This document shows positions 52,645 to 62,140 of a DNA stretch of 64,000 nucleotides, piece by piece. The notes under the pieces were generated by a model. That model ran no database searches. It was not told the DNA's origin and saw nothing but the letters and a program-made list of their open reading frames with translations. The position numbers and the translations under genes were made by a program. This DNA is from Idiomarina sp. PL1-037 (lineage in GTDB: Bacteria; Pseudomonadota; Gammaproteobacteria; Enterobacterales; Alteromonadaceae). The stretch covers positions 124,001 through 188,000 of the forward strand of contig NZ_CP139873.1 of assembly GCF_034422975.1 (NCBI RefSeq), given 5' to 3'. Numbering within the stretch: the first letter of the stretch is position 1; each line of letters opens with the position of its first letter.

Positions 52645-53292
52645 TCAAAGAGCGACTTTGTTTTTCCTAAACAAAATGACACGATCATTGACTATTTCAA
52701 GTTCTAATCGGAAATGCCGGGCTATCCACTGTATGGTTTCTGGTGTGTAAAAGCTGATATGGGTGGGGTCTCCTTTGTAGCTCCACAGGTTAAAGTCGTC
52801 AGCCGTTTCTTTTGTGAACATGCAGGTCATTACTCCCAGCCAGCCGCCGGGTTTGATCAGGCCAATTAACTGCGCCCAGCTCTTATCGGGCTCCCGAAAG
52901 TGTTCTGCGACTTCGGTGCAGGTGACAAAGTCGTACTGACAACTCAGCTGACCGGTATCCGGCGCGTAATAGATGTCATAAACAGACATCTTCATTCCCT
53001 GTTTTTCAAGCATCAAATTCAATGTTGGACCGGGGCCGGAACCAAAATCAAGACCTTCCATACCCGGAGACAGTTTCTCCAGTAAAGGGGTTGTCAGGTG
53101 GTTTAAAAACGCACGGTAGCCAAGATCGTTTGGGCCATTTTCATGATAGTCGTAAATGAGCTTCTCTTCGGCTTGAGACAGCAGGGTGTCAGGGTCTGCG
53201 AAAATAAGGTCGCACTCCGTGCAGCGAAAATACTGACGCTTTTTATCTGCACAAAAAGGCTGGGATATTGAGGAACATAGAGTACATTGCAT
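52645..53292 (-). CDS. SAM-dependent methyltransferase with N-terminal zinc ribbon
   Basis: A 215-residue class I methyltransferase. The N-terminus has two cysteine pairs (CTLCSS; FRCTECDLIF) forming a zinc ribbon. The SAM site is GLDFGSGPGPTLNLML, and the second motif YDFVTCTEVAEHFREP is typical of methyltransferase 23/11 families. The N-terminal CxxC pairs recall proteins acting on sugar or nucleic-acid-bound substrates; the target here is unknown. It is followed by the macrodomain gene, 44 bases apart. Confidence 0.85.
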   Translation of the reverse strand: MQCTLCSSISQPFCADKKRQYFRCTECDLIFADPDTLLSQAEEKLIYDYHENGPNDLGYRAFLNHLTTPLLEKLSPGMEGLDFGSGPGPTLNLMLEKQGMKMSVYDIYYAPDTGQLSCQYDFVTCTEVAEHFREPDKSWAQLIGLIKPGGWLGVMTCMFTKETADDFNLWSYKGDPTHISFYTPETIQWIARHFRLELEIVNDRVILFRKNKVAL

Positions 53293-53358
53293 GGGGGTAT
53301 GCTACCTCAGAGATTTCGAGTAAGCTAGTTTTTGATGACGGTAACCGACCAGAGAAAT

Positions 53359-54603
53359 ATGACAGCGTGTTCTATAAATTCCAGTCAGCGCATTGAGTTA
53401 CTCGACATTCTCAGAGGCTTCTCTTTGCTGGGTATCTTGTTGATGAACATGGCGTTTTTTCAAAGCCCTCTAACAACGATTTCATTAGGCGTTGAAGGTA
53501 ACGAAAGTGGCATTGATTACGCGATAGCCTGGAGCCTTTTTGTTTTTGCCGAAGGAAAATTCTACACCATGTTTTCCTTATTATTCGGTATTGGTTTTGT
53601 CATTTTTTATGACAGAGCGAAGCAAAAAAGCAATTTACCGAAGTGGTTGTTCTTCCGGCGTATCATAGTGCTTGGTCTTATTGGTGTAGCCCATGCTGTT
53701 TTTGTCTGGGCGGGGGATATTTTATTCATCTATTCTATAGCCGGACTGTTTCTATTGTTTTTTGTCAGAACCTCTGCGAGCAGGCTGTGGAAGTGGGGAT
53801 TATTTTTTATCGCTTTGCCCGTTGCGCTTTTATGGTTATCTGCAGTTTCAATTCACTCTTCGAGCCAATCGTCAGAAGAAATACAGCAATATCAGATAGA
53901 TGTTAACGAAATGCAAAGCTCTTTATCTGAGGTGGCAAGTTTTGCCAGCGAGGCATATGCCACTGGCGTTTATGAAAAAGTAACTGAAGCACGTATTGAG
54001 GAATTTGCTTTAATTTTTAGCAGTGAGATTGTCTTTACAATTTCGACCTTTCTGGGGCTATTCCTTCTGGGCGCAGCTCTTAGTCGGAGTGGGGTTTTTA
54101 CAAGCTCCGAGTCCCAAACTAAAGTTTATAACAAGCTCCTCATTTGGGGAGGAATACCGGGAATTTCCGCTGCGCTATACGCAAGTGCCTTACCGGCTAC
54201 TGAAATGATTTTGCTGACAGTTAATGCGGCTTTGCTTTATTCGTTAATGCAAATTTCGTCTTTAGGGTTGTGCGTAGCTTATATGGCTTTTATTGCTTTA
54301 ATGTTTTGTCGTAATAAAAAGCAGAATTGTATTTTGAAGAATATGGCTCCGGCTGGCCGTATGGCTTTGACAAATTATTTACTGCAATCCTTGTGTTTCA
54401 CCACGTTATTCTATGGCTACGGATTTGGCTTATATGGCGAGCTGGGGAGGTTTGAAATGATGTTACTGGCTCTCGCTTTTTGGCTCTGTCAGTTAACATT
54501 AAGTCAGTGGTGGCTGCAGTACTTTAACTATGGGCCTTTCGAGTGGCTATGGCGCTTGGCTACCTATGGTCGCTGGCAAACATTCAAAAAAGTGAGACGT
54601 TGA
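53359..54603 (+). CDS. DUF418 family membrane protein
   Basis: About 414 residues from the ATG at 53359 (AGAG upstream); an ATG at 53335 in the same frame is possible. The start ELLDILRGFSLLGILLMNM and the end part (GRMALTNYLLQS, FNYGPFEWLWRLATYG) define DUF418. About eleven helices are expected. The family is related to acyltransferase-like membrane proteins, but function is unknown. It is divergent from the methyltransferase. Confidence 0.88.
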   Translation: MTACSINSSQRIELLDILRGFSLLGILLMNMAFFQSPLTTISLGVEGNESGIDYAIAWSLFVFAEGKFYTMFSLLFGIGFVIFYDRAKQKSNLPKWLFFRRIIVLGLIGVAHAVFVWAGDILFIYSIAGLFLLFFVRTSASRLWKWGLFFIALPVALLWLSAVSIHSSSQSSEEIQQYQIDVNEMQSSLSEVASFASEAYATGVYEKVTEARIEEFALIFSSEIVFTISTFLGLFLLGAALSRSGVFTSSESQTKVYNKLLIWGGIPGISAALYASALPATEMILLTVNAALLYSLMQISSLGLCVAYMAFIALMFCRNKKQNCILKNMAPAGRMALTNYLLQSLCFTTLFYGYGFGLYGELGRFEMMLLALAFWLCQLTLSQWWLQYFNYGPFEWLWRLATYGRWQTFKKVRR

Positions 54604-54756
54604 GTGTTAGCGGCATTCCGATCCACCCTCTTATTTGAGCTGTATCTATAAAACCTATCAAAGCAAACGAAATCTTGCCTTTGAGTATGTCACTGTGTGT
54701 TGCTATAACTTACATAACAAGTAATCGATTTGAGCACAGAAAATAAGGAAAGCTAA

Positions 54757-56937
54757 ATGACTAAATCAAGTGGTGGCGGTAAATGCCCTATCATGCACGG
54801 CAGCATGACCTCTGAGAAGAAAACAAACACCCATTGGTGGCCAAACTCGTTGAAGCTGGAAATTCTGCGTCAGCACGACACCAAAGCCAACCCAATGGAT
54901 GAAGAATTTAACTACGCGGAAGAGTTCAAAAAAATTGACTTAGAAGAGTTAAAGCAAGATCTGAAAAACTTTATGACCGACAGCCAGGAGTGGTGGCCAG
55001 CAGACTGGGGCCATTATGGTGGTTTAATGATTCGTATGGCCTGGCACTCGGCGGGTTCTTACCGATTAGCTGATGGCCGTGGCGGCGGCGGTACAGGTAA
55101 CCAACGCTTCGCGCCGTTAAACAGTTGGCCGGACAACGTAAGCTTAGACAAAGCGCGTCGGCTATTGTGGCCAATTAAGAAAAAATACGGCAACAAATTG
55201 TCTTGGGCTGACTTGTTCATTTTGGCCGGTACTATGGCTTATGAGTCCATGGGTCTTAAAACCTTTGGTTTTGCCGGTGGTCGTGAGGACATCTGGCACC
55301 CTGAAGAAGACACTTACTGGGGTAGCGAGAAAGAATGGCTGGCGGAAACGAAAAACCGTTACAGTTCAGATGAAAAGCGTGATTCACTGGAGAACCCACT
55401 GGCCGCAGTGCAAATGGGCTTAATTTACGTGAACCCTGAAGGCGTTGACGGTCAGCCTGACCCGCTTCGTTCCGCAAAAGACGTACGCGAAACCTTTAAA
55501 CGTATGGCAATGAACGACGAAGAAACCTGTGCGTTAACCGCAGGTGGCCATACTGTGGGTAAGTGTCACGGTAATGGTAAAGAAGAGAACTTAGGTCCTG
55601 AGCCGGAAGCGGCAGATGTGGAAGAGCAGGGCATGGGCTGGCGCAACAGCGGCGGCAAAGGCGTTGGTCGCGACACCATGAGCAGTGGTATTGAAGGCGC
55701 TTGGACGACCAACCCAACTCAGTGGGACAACGGTTACTTCTACCTGCTGTTTAACTACGAGTGGGAACTGAAGAAAAGCCCGGCCGGTGCGTGGCAGTGG
55801 GAGCCTATCGATATTAAAGAGGAAGACAAGCCAGTTGACGTCGAAGATCCGTCCATTCGTCATAACCCCATTATGACAGACGCTGATATGGCAATGAAAA
55901 TGGATCCGGACTATCGCAAAATTGCGGAGAAGTTTTATAACGACCCTGAGTATTTTGCCGATGTATTCGCCCGCGCCTGGTTCAAACTGACGCACCGCGA
56001 CTTGGGTCCAAAAGACCGTTATTTAGGCCCGGACGTGCCGGAAGAAGACCTGATTTGGCAGGACCCGATTCCGAAAGTGGATTACACCCTAAGCGAGCAA
56101 GAAATTGCTGACTTGAAAGAGAAATTATTAAACACAGAGTTAACCTCTTACGAGCTGATTTCTTCCGCATGGGATAGCGCACGTACCTTCCGGTGTTCGG
56201 ATTTCCGTGGCGGCGCAAATGGCGCTCGCATTCGCTTAGCGCCGCAAAAAGACTGGCACGGTAACGAACCGGAAAAGCTGCACAAAGTCCTTCGTGTACT
56301 AGAAGAACTGCAGTCGACGCTGGATAAAAAAGTCAGCTTGGCCGACTTGATTGTACTTGGCGGTACGGCAGCCGTTGAGAAAGCTGCAAAAGATGCTGGT
56401 TATAACGTAACGGCTCCATTCGCGCCGGGCCGTGGTGATGCAACCGACGAACAGACCGATGTAGAAAGCTTTGAGCCTTTAGAGCCATTGCATGACGGTT
56501 ACCGTAACTATCTGAAAAAAGATTACGCGGTACCGGCGGAAGAGCTGATGCTCGATCGCACCCATTTGATGGGCTTAACGGCACCAGAAATGACGGTTCT
56601 TGTCGGTGGTATGCGTGCTTTAGGTGCGAACTACGGTGAGTCTGAGCACGGTGTATTCACTGACCGGGCCGGTACGTTAACCAACGACTTTTTCGTTAAT
56701 CTGACCGACATGAACAATGTCTGGAAGAAAGCGGATGACCATTACGAAGTTCGCGATCGCAAAACTGACGAGCTGAAGTGGACAGCAAGCCGCATTGACT
56801 TAGTCTTCGGTTCAAACTCTATTCTACGTTCGTATTCAGAGTTGTACGCTCAAGACGACAACCAGGAGAAGTTTGTAAAAGACTTTGTGAAAGCCTGGAC
56901 TAAAGTCATGAACGCAGACCGTTTTGATTTAGCTTAA
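54757..56937 (+). CDS. katG: Catalase-peroxidase
   Basis: A 726-residue bifunctional catalase-peroxidase. The distal triad is Arg93, Trp96 and His97 (MIRMAWHSAG). The proximal histidine motif TAGGHTVGKCHG is present, as are the tyrosine and methionine regions that form the Met-Tyr-Trp crosslink (LIYVNPEG; RMAMND). Its C-terminal half repeats the fold without heme. It removes hydrogen peroxide. It has no signal peptide, so it is cytoplasmic. Its own terminator follows. Confidence 0.97.
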   Translation: MTKSSGGGKCPIMHGSMTSEKKTNTHWWPNSLKLEILRQHDTKANPMDEEFNYAEEFKKIDLEELKQDLKNFMTDSQEWWPADWGHYGGLMIRMAWHSAGSYRLADGRGGGGTGNQRFAPLNSWPDNVSLDKARRLLWPIKKKYGNKLSWADLFILAGTMAYESMGLKTFGFAGGREDIWHPEEDTYWGSEKEWLAETKNRYSSDEKRDSLENPLAAVQMGLIYVNPEGVDGQPDPLRSAKDVRETFKRMAMNDEETCALTAGGHTVGKCHGNGKEENLGPEPEAADVEEQGMGWRNSGGKGVGRDTMSSGIEGAWTTNPTQWDNGYFYLLFNYEWELKKSPAGAWQWEPIDIKEEDKPVDVEDPSIRHNPIMTDADMAMKMDPDYRKIAEKFYNDPEYFADVFARAWFKLTHRDLGPKDRYLGPDVPEEDLIWQDPIPKVDYTLSEQEIADLKEKLLNTELTSYELISSAWDSARTFRCSDFRGGANGARIRLAPQKDWHGNEPEKLHKVLRVLEELQSTLDKKVSLADLIVLGGTAAVEKAAKDAGYNVTAPFAPGRGDATDEQTDVESFEPLEPLHDGYRNYLKKDYAVPAEELMLDRTHLMGLTAPEMTVLVGGMRALGANYGESEHGVFTDRAGTLTNDFFVNLTDMNNVWKKADDHYEVRDRKTDELKWTASRIDLVFGSNSILRSYSELYAQDDNQEKFVKDFVKAWTKVMNADRFDLA

Positions 56938-56958
56938 TACTGAATTAGCTGGTTAATG

Positions 56959-56992
56959 AAAAGGGGCGCTTAGTATTAAGCGCCCCTTTTTT
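56959..56992 (+). terminator. Terminator of katG
   Basis: AAAAGGGGCGCTTA, 4-base loop GTAT, then TAAGCGCCCCTTTT and further T. It is a perfect 14-bp stem. Confidence 0.92.
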
Positions 56993-57081
56993 GTTCTCCA
57001 TGGTTTCGTTGGTGGGTCGTTGATCGCTAAGCGAAGCAGAAGAGTACAATAGAGGTAGAAATACGAACTTAAGGAGGAAGT

Positions 57082-57756
57082 ATGTCCAAAGTATTATTGA
57101 TAACAGGTGCCTCAAGCGGTATTGGTGAAGCTACTGCCCGAAAAGCGGCGAAAGAGGGTTTAAAACTGATATTAACGGCGCGTCGGAAAGAAAAACTGGA
57201 TGCGCTGGTTAAGGAGTTTGGTGCGGATAATGCCATTGGCGTGGCTGCCGATGCCGGAAATTATGACGAGTTAGCCGAGGCTGTAAAGCAGGGCGTTGAT
57301 AAATTTGGTCAGCTGGATGCGGTATTTGCTAACGCCGGAACCGGGGTTTCGAGCGCAGGAACCGAAGAGGGCGACCCGGATGAATGGAAGTCTATGGTGG
57401 ATGTGAACATCAATGGTCTTCTGTACACGGCTAAACTGACCTTGCCGCACTTGCGTAAAACTACCGGCCACTTTTTGATGACAGGCTCTGCCGCCGGGCG
57501 AATTACACTAAAAGGTTCGGTTTATGGTGCGACTAAGTGGTTCGTTCATGGCTTTGCCCAGAACCTGGCCGAAGAAATGAAAGAGTGGAACGGCCGTTGT
57601 ACAACCATAGCCCCGGGTATGGTTAATACGCCGTTTTTCGACGAACCTAAGCCGGACAAACTAGACCCTGAAGACGTTGCTGACGCGGTGTTGTACTCAA
57701 TAAATGCCAATTCGCGTAATTGTGTGCGTGAAGTGTTCTTAATGCCAGCGTATTGA
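57082..57756 (+). CDS. Short-chain dehydrogenase/reductase
   Basis: A 224-residue SDR with TGASSGIGEATA at the NAD(P) site, the NAG motif (ANAGTG), a serine in MTGSAAG and the active-site YGATK. Basic residues after the second strand (TARRKEK) suggest NADPH. The substrate is unknown. AAGGAGG precedes the ATG. It lies alone between katG and the iron permease. Confidence 0.92.
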   Translation: MSKVLLITGASSGIGEATARKAAKEGLKLILTARRKEKLDALVKEFGADNAIGVAADAGNYDELAEAVKQGVDKFGQLDAVFANAGTGVSSAGTEEGDPDEWKSMVDVNINGLLYTAKLTLPHLRKTTGHFLMTGSAAGRITLKGSVYGATKWFVHGFAQNLAEEMKEWNGRCTTIAPGMVNTPFFDEPKPDKLDPEDVADAVLYSINANSRNCVREVFLMPAY

Positions 57757-57789
57757 TTCAGCTCAGGTTAAGAGACATTATAGATAAAC

Positions 57790-57808
57790 GACAATAGTTA
57801 TCATTTAA
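57790..57808. promoter_or_regulatory. Fur-box-like site before the iron permease
   Basis: GACAATAGTTATCATTTAA matches the 19-base Fur consensus (GATAATGATTATCATTATC) at 13 of 19. It overlaps the -35 position of a promoter with a perfect TATAAT at 57827-57832. Confidence 0.6.
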
Positions 57809-57812
57809 TCCC

Positions 57813-57863
57813 CCTCAAGGCTCCTGTATAATTTGAAGTCTGATTATGACATGAGCCTTGAGG
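57813..57863. repeat. Inverted repeat covering the ribosome site of the iron permease
   Basis: CCTCAAGGCTC at 57813-57823 and its exact complement GAGCCTTGAGG at 57853-57863, 29 bases apart. The right arm overlaps the GAGGAG ribosome site of the permease gene. With transcription from TATAAT at 57827 the left arm would not be in the RNA, so pairing would need an upstream start. Confidence 0.5.
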
Positions 57864-57870
57864 AGTACTC

Positions 57871-59772
57871 GTGTTTTCCCGATTCTTTTTCCCTATTGCC
57901 TTAATAGGCACATTACTTTTCTCCGGTCAGGCTTTGGCCAGTTCTTCAGCGGATACTCAAAGTTCTGATATGCGTCAGTTATTGCAGCTGGCGGAATACG
58001 TTGGCGTAGATTATTCCGAAGCGGTAGCCAATGGTGAAGTCATTAACCCCGATGAATACAGTGAAATGAACGAGTTCGCCGGCCTCATTGGTGAAAAAAC
58101 TGAACAGGCGCCGCAGGCGGTGCAAGCCGAAGTGCGTCAGCTGGTGGATAAGCTCAAGCAGCTGATTAATGATAAAGCCGATCCGGAAGCGGTGGTTACG
58201 CTAACCAGTGAGCTAAGAGACACCCTGTTGTCGGCTCTGCCAAAATTAAGTCTGCCATCGAAATTGGCAAGTGAAGCGCAGGTGAAACAGCTATTTCAAC
58301 AAAATTGTGCTGCCTGTCATGGTGCAAGTGGCCAGGGAGGTGGTCCCGGTGCAGCCGGACTGGAGCCTGCGCCTACCAACTTTACCGATCGTGAACGCGC
58401 CAATAACCGCTCATTACTTGGGTTGTTTGACGCGGTGTCCGATGGCATCGACGGCACGGCAATGGCGTCTTTTAGCCATTTAAGCGAAGAAGAGCGGTGG
58501 GCGTTAACCTTTTACGTGGGCAGTCTGGCGTTTAATGACAGTGCTGACTCTGAGCAAAAAGTCGCGTTGAACGAACTCATTAATTACAGCCCAAATACCT
58601 TATTGCAGCGCGGTATTTCGTCTAACGCTATTGATTACTCTCGTACTCACGCCCGTAATTACTTTTCTGAAAGCTCAGTAAACAGTCCTATTGCAATTGC
58701 CCAGACAACCCTTGGTCAGGCTTTAAAGGCGTACCAACAAGACAATTACAGCGAAGCTAAGCGGTTGGCTATTTCGGCGTATCTCGATGGTTTCGAGTTA
58801 GCTGAAAACTCCCTTAATGCCAAAGCTCCGGAGCTAATGCGAACCATAGAGCGTGACATGATGGCGTTGCGTGGGGTTATCAGCAAACCCGGCAAGCTGC
58901 AGCAGGTAGAGCAAATGACAGCGCAGTTGCAACGGGAACTGGACGTCGCGGCGAATACACTGTCGGAAGATCAGCTTTCAGAGTCTGCATTGTTTGCGGC
59001 AAGCGTCGTTATTCTGTTACGCGAAGGGCTTGAAGCCTTACTCATTGTGCTGGCAATTGGCACAGTACTGGCGCGTTCCGGACGCAAAGACGGCCTGCGT
59101 TATGTGCACGCGGGATGGATCACGGCGCTGATTGCGGGTGTTGGCACCTGGCTGGTGGCGGAATACTTTATCAGCATTAGTGGTGCCAGCCGTGAGATTA
59201 TTGAAGGTGGGGCGGCGTTGCTGGCCGCCGTTATACTGTTCTATGTGGGTTACTGGATGCACAGCAAAACCCAGTCACAACAGTGGCAACGCTTTATTCA
59301 GGAAAAAGTTCAGACTCAGCTAAAGCAGGGCGCTTTATGGGGCTTTGCCGGTCTTGCCTTTTTAGCCGTGTATCGAGAAGTGTTTGAAACCGTCTTGTTC
59401 TATCAGTCTTTGTTATTGCAGGCGCAGGACAATGGCAGCAGTGTCGCCTACGGTTTTGTCTTTGGCCTGGTGGTTCTGGCGCTGGTGGCCTGGGCTGTCA
59501 TTAAATACTCAGTCAAACTGCCAATGAATACGTTTTTCAAGTTCACAACGTACATCATTCTGGCGCTGGTCTTTATTTTGCTGGGCAAAGGCATTAGCGC
59601 CCTGCAGGAAGCTGCCTGGTTTAGTCATACGGCGTTTCCAGTGGATGTCACCTTTGACTGGCTGGGTATTTACGCCAGCTGGGAGACTTTAAGTGCGCAA
59701 CTGGTGTATTTGATTCTTGTGATGGTTTTATTTAAACGGCAGATTTCATCAAAATTGAATAAAGTCGTCTAA
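57871..59772 (+). CDS. FTR1-family iron permease fused to cytochrome c
   Basis: A 633-residue protein starting with GTG. After a signal peptide comes an acidic helical part (30-130), a class I cytochrome c with the heme site CAACH (146-150) and a likely Met ligand at Met198, a linker of about 150 residues, and an FTR1 permease of seven helices. The permease has the iron motif REGLE (384-388), REVFE (502-506) and a third RExxE-like REIIE (441-445). The family moves iron after redox at the periplasmic face; the fused cytochrome suggests electron transfer during iron entry. A Fur-like box lies upstream. Confidence 0.93.
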   Translation: MFSRFFFPIALIGTLLFSGQALASSSADTQSSDMRQLLQLAEYVGVDYSEAVANGEVINPDEYSEMNEFAGLIGEKTEQAPQAVQAEVRQLVDKLKQLINDKADPEAVVTLTSELRDTLLSALPKLSLPSKLASEAQVKQLFQQNCAACHGASGQGGGPGAAGLEPAPTNFTDRERANNRSLLGLFDAVSDGIDGTAMASFSHLSEEERWALTFYVGSLAFNDSADSEQKVALNELINYSPNTLLQRGISSNAIDYSRTHARNYFSESSVNSPIAIAQTTLGQALKAYQQDNYSEAKRLAISAYLDGFELAENSLNAKAPELMRTIERDMMALRGVISKPGKLQQVEQMTAQLQRELDVAANTLSEDQLSESALFAASVVILLREGLEALLIVLAIGTVLARSGRKDGLRYVHAGWITALIAGVGTWLVAEYFISISGASREIIEGGAALLAAVILFYVGYWMHSKTQSQQWQRFIQEKVQTQLKQGALWGFAGLAFLAVYREVFETVLFYQSLLLQAQDNGSSVAYGFVFGLVVLALVAWAVIKYSVKLPMNTFFKFTTYIILALVFILLGKGISALQEAAWFSHTAFPVDVTFDWLGIYASWETLSAQLVYLILVMVLFKRQISSKLNKVV

Positions 59773-59847
59773 AAACTGTCATATTAAGTCTTTAACATGC
59801 ACCACAACTTAACATTGTTTGGCAATACTCCCTGGTTAAGTTTTTAT

Positions 59848-59874
59848 GCCCCCAGTATTTGGGGGCTTTTTTTT
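59848..59874. terminator. Terminator between the iron permease and heme receptor
   Basis: GCCCCCA, a 5-base loop, TGGGGGC, then a run of T. It serves the permease gene; the convergent heme receptor ends just to its right. Confidence 0.9.
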
Positions 59875-59886
59875 GGCTGTTTTAGA

Positions 59887-62004
59887 CTAAAAAGTGTATT
59901 TCACCTGCACCCCAAACGAACGTCCGGGCTGACTGTACTGCTCCGTCGAGGCTTCGCTCTGAAGGCCTGCCACACTCTGGTAAGGCACATAATACTTATC
60001 TGTTAAGTTACGCGCAGCAAGGTTAACTTGCCAGTTTGTCAGTGTGATACCTGCCAGTACATCAACGGTTGCGTAGCCCGGTGTTTGAATAGATTCATCG
60101 GTTGGAACTCGACTCATGCTGTCTACCGCGCTAACAACGCCGCGTATATACCAGTCGTTGCCGTGGTAACCGACTGAGGCATTACCGGAAAGCGGTGACA
60201 AAGTGGTCAGATAGTCATTCGTAGTTTCATCCTTACCGGTTGTGTAGGCAACTGACGAGGCCAATTGAATGTTGTCATTCAGCCAGTGAGTCACTGAGGC
60301 TTCAACGCCTTTTATCGTCACTTCGTCCTTATTAACATACTGATACTCGACGCGATCAACGCCGGGAATATAGGTGGGGCTGGTTCCGACAACCTGAGTA
60401 TCGATAAAGTCGTCAAACTTGCTGTAAAAGGCGGACAGATTCCAGCGAGTGTTGTTATCCGCAAATTTCAGGCCGGTTTCCAGCGAGCGGCTGCTCTCAG
60501 GATCTAAGTCGGGATTAGGCAATATGGCATAAAAAGGTTCGATACCATGGTTCTGGTAGGCCTGATCATGAGGTGGAATTTTAAAGCCTTCGGCGTATTG
60601 AAGGTATCCGCGAATATCATTTGAGAAAGTGTATATAGCCGCCAGTTTAGGTGACAGAGCCGTTTCACGTATATCACTTAATAGCGACATATCGTAGAGT
60701 GCATTGTCTTGAGGCGTCATGCGGTAATGGTCGATACGAACACCTGCAATGAATTTAAGAGGCATATTTTTCAGCTGGATGTTGTCCTGCAGGAAGAGCC
60801 CGGCTAACCAGGTTTCAGCACCAGGAAAAGCTTTTTGCGGTTCGTTGTCCTGCAGTAAGGTGCCGTCTGCTGCTGTGCGAGTTTTAAAGCGTGGTCGTTC
60901 CGTGTCGTAGTAGTCAACATCGAATCCAAATACCAGGTCTTGTTCCACTTGGTTGCCGGACAACAAGGTTTCGCTCTGCCAGCGGGCACCAATAATACGT
61001 TGTTCAAAGCCATAATCGTTGTTGTCGATATAAGGACCGCCCTGGTCCGCACCTTGGACTATTTGGTCACTGTTTTGCTCGTAGTGACTCAAATACAGCT
61101 GCCAGTGTTGGGTATCGGTCAGCCAGTTGCTGTTATTATTGATATAGTCGATGGAAAAGGCGGTTTGTTTGTCTTCATCTTCGGTTTGCTCAGGCGGCTC
61201 CTGCAACTGCTCATTGTTTTGCTGGTAGTGGTCCAGAGTAAACTTAACCTCATTGTTATTCTTAAGCGCGATAGCCCACTTAGCCAGCACACCAACACTG
61301 TCGTAATCAAATTCCGGTAACGATTCCTCATAGTTCTGGGTTTCGTTTCCTTTGCGGGCGGTGAGCTGAATGGATGCCTGTGATCCGGAAAACTGTTTTG
61401 CCGCCTGCACACCTAAACTGCGTTCGTCTGCAATGCTATCAAAACCTGCCTGCAGGGAAAGTGCGTTTGATTCACCCTGGAGCATATCGTCAGGGTCAGG
61501 CGTCGTCAGAACAATAACCCCACCCAACCCGTCGGAGCCGTAGAGTGGCGATGCAGCGGCTTTGGCTACCTCAACTTGACTCAATTGTGAGACGTCCAGA
61601 TAGCCCCGGCCAACCAGATATCCGCCACCGCCGGCATAGGCATCGTTTAAGCGTCGACCGTCTTTAATATAAACTACCCGGTTACCGCCAATGCCACGTA
61701 TTGAGAGGGTTTGTGCCTGACCCTGGCTGCCGGTTGAACTGATGCTGGGGTCATACCGGAAAATATCCGACAGACTGTTGCTAACCTGAATATCAATTTC
61801 TTCGGCTGTCACCACACTGACCGCACCGGCAACTTCTTCCAGTTTTTCTTTACTGCGTGACCCAGTTACTACCAGTATTTCATCGGTTTCCAGCGTGGGT
61901 TTTGCTAAATCAGCTGCGTAAACAGTGGTTTGTAAGGTAGCGAATATTGCTGTCGCCAATAAGCTTTTTGCAAAGCCACCAGTTGCCTCATGTCCGTTAT
62001 TCAC
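59887..62004 (-). CDS. TonB-dependent heme/hemoglobin-type receptor
   Basis: A 705-residue outer-membrane receptor with a signal peptide, a TonB box (DEILVVTGSR), a plug (LSIRGIGGNRVVYIKDGRRL) and a barrel ending VQVKYTF. The plug and length match the TonB-dependent hemoglobin/transferrin/lactoferrin receptor family. It is divergent from hmuT-hmuU, with a Fur-like box between, so heme is the likely substrate. Heme-coordinating FRAP/NPNL motifs were not clearly seen. Confidence 0.9.
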   Translation of the reverse strand: MNNGHEATGGFAKSLLATAIFATLQTTVYAADLAKPTLETDEILVVTGSRSKEKLEEVAGAVSVVTAEEIDIQVSNSLSDIFRYDPSISSTGSQGQAQTLSIRGIGGNRVVYIKDGRRLNDAYAGGGGYLVGRGYLDVSQLSQVEVAKAAASPLYGSDGLGGVIVLTTPDPDDMLQGESNALSLQAGFDSIADERSLGVQAAKQFSGSQASIQLTARKGNETQNYEESLPEFDYDSVGVLAKWAIALKNNNEVKFTLDHYQQNNEQLQEPPEQTEDEDKQTAFSIDYINNNSNWLTDTQHWQLYLSHYEQNSDQIVQGADQGGPYIDNNDYGFEQRIIGARWQSETLLSGNQVEQDLVFGFDVDYYDTERPRFKTRTAADGTLLQDNEPQKAFPGAETWLAGLFLQDNIQLKNMPLKFIAGVRIDHYRMTPQDNALYDMSLLSDIRETALSPKLAAIYTFSNDIRGYLQYAEGFKIPPHDQAYQNHGIEPFYAILPNPDLDPESSRSLETGLKFADNNTRWNLSAFYSKFDDFIDTQVVGTSPTYIPGVDRVEYQYVNKDEVTIKGVEASVTHWLNDNIQLASSVAYTTGKDETTNDYLTTLSPLSGNASVGYHGNDWYIRGVVSAVDSMSRVPTDESIQTPGYATVDVLAGITLTNWQVNLAARNLTDKYYVPYQSVAGLQSEASTEQYSQPGRSFGVQVKYTF

Positions 62005-62060
62005 TTTTCATCTCCAATCCTGACTAACACGTCGTATGAAAAAATCAATAAGATCTAAAC

Positions 62061-62079
62061 GAAAATGATTTGCATTTGC
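62061..62079. promoter_or_regulatory. Fur box between the heme receptor and hmuT
   Basis: GAAAATGATTTGCATTTGC matches the Fur consensus at 14 of 19. It lies in the 136-base divergent region and may control both directions. Confidence 0.7.
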
Positions 62080-62140
62080 AAGTGAAAGTTACTATTTTTG
62101 ATTTAGGACAAAAAAGAAAACCTAATTCAGGAGTTTTATT

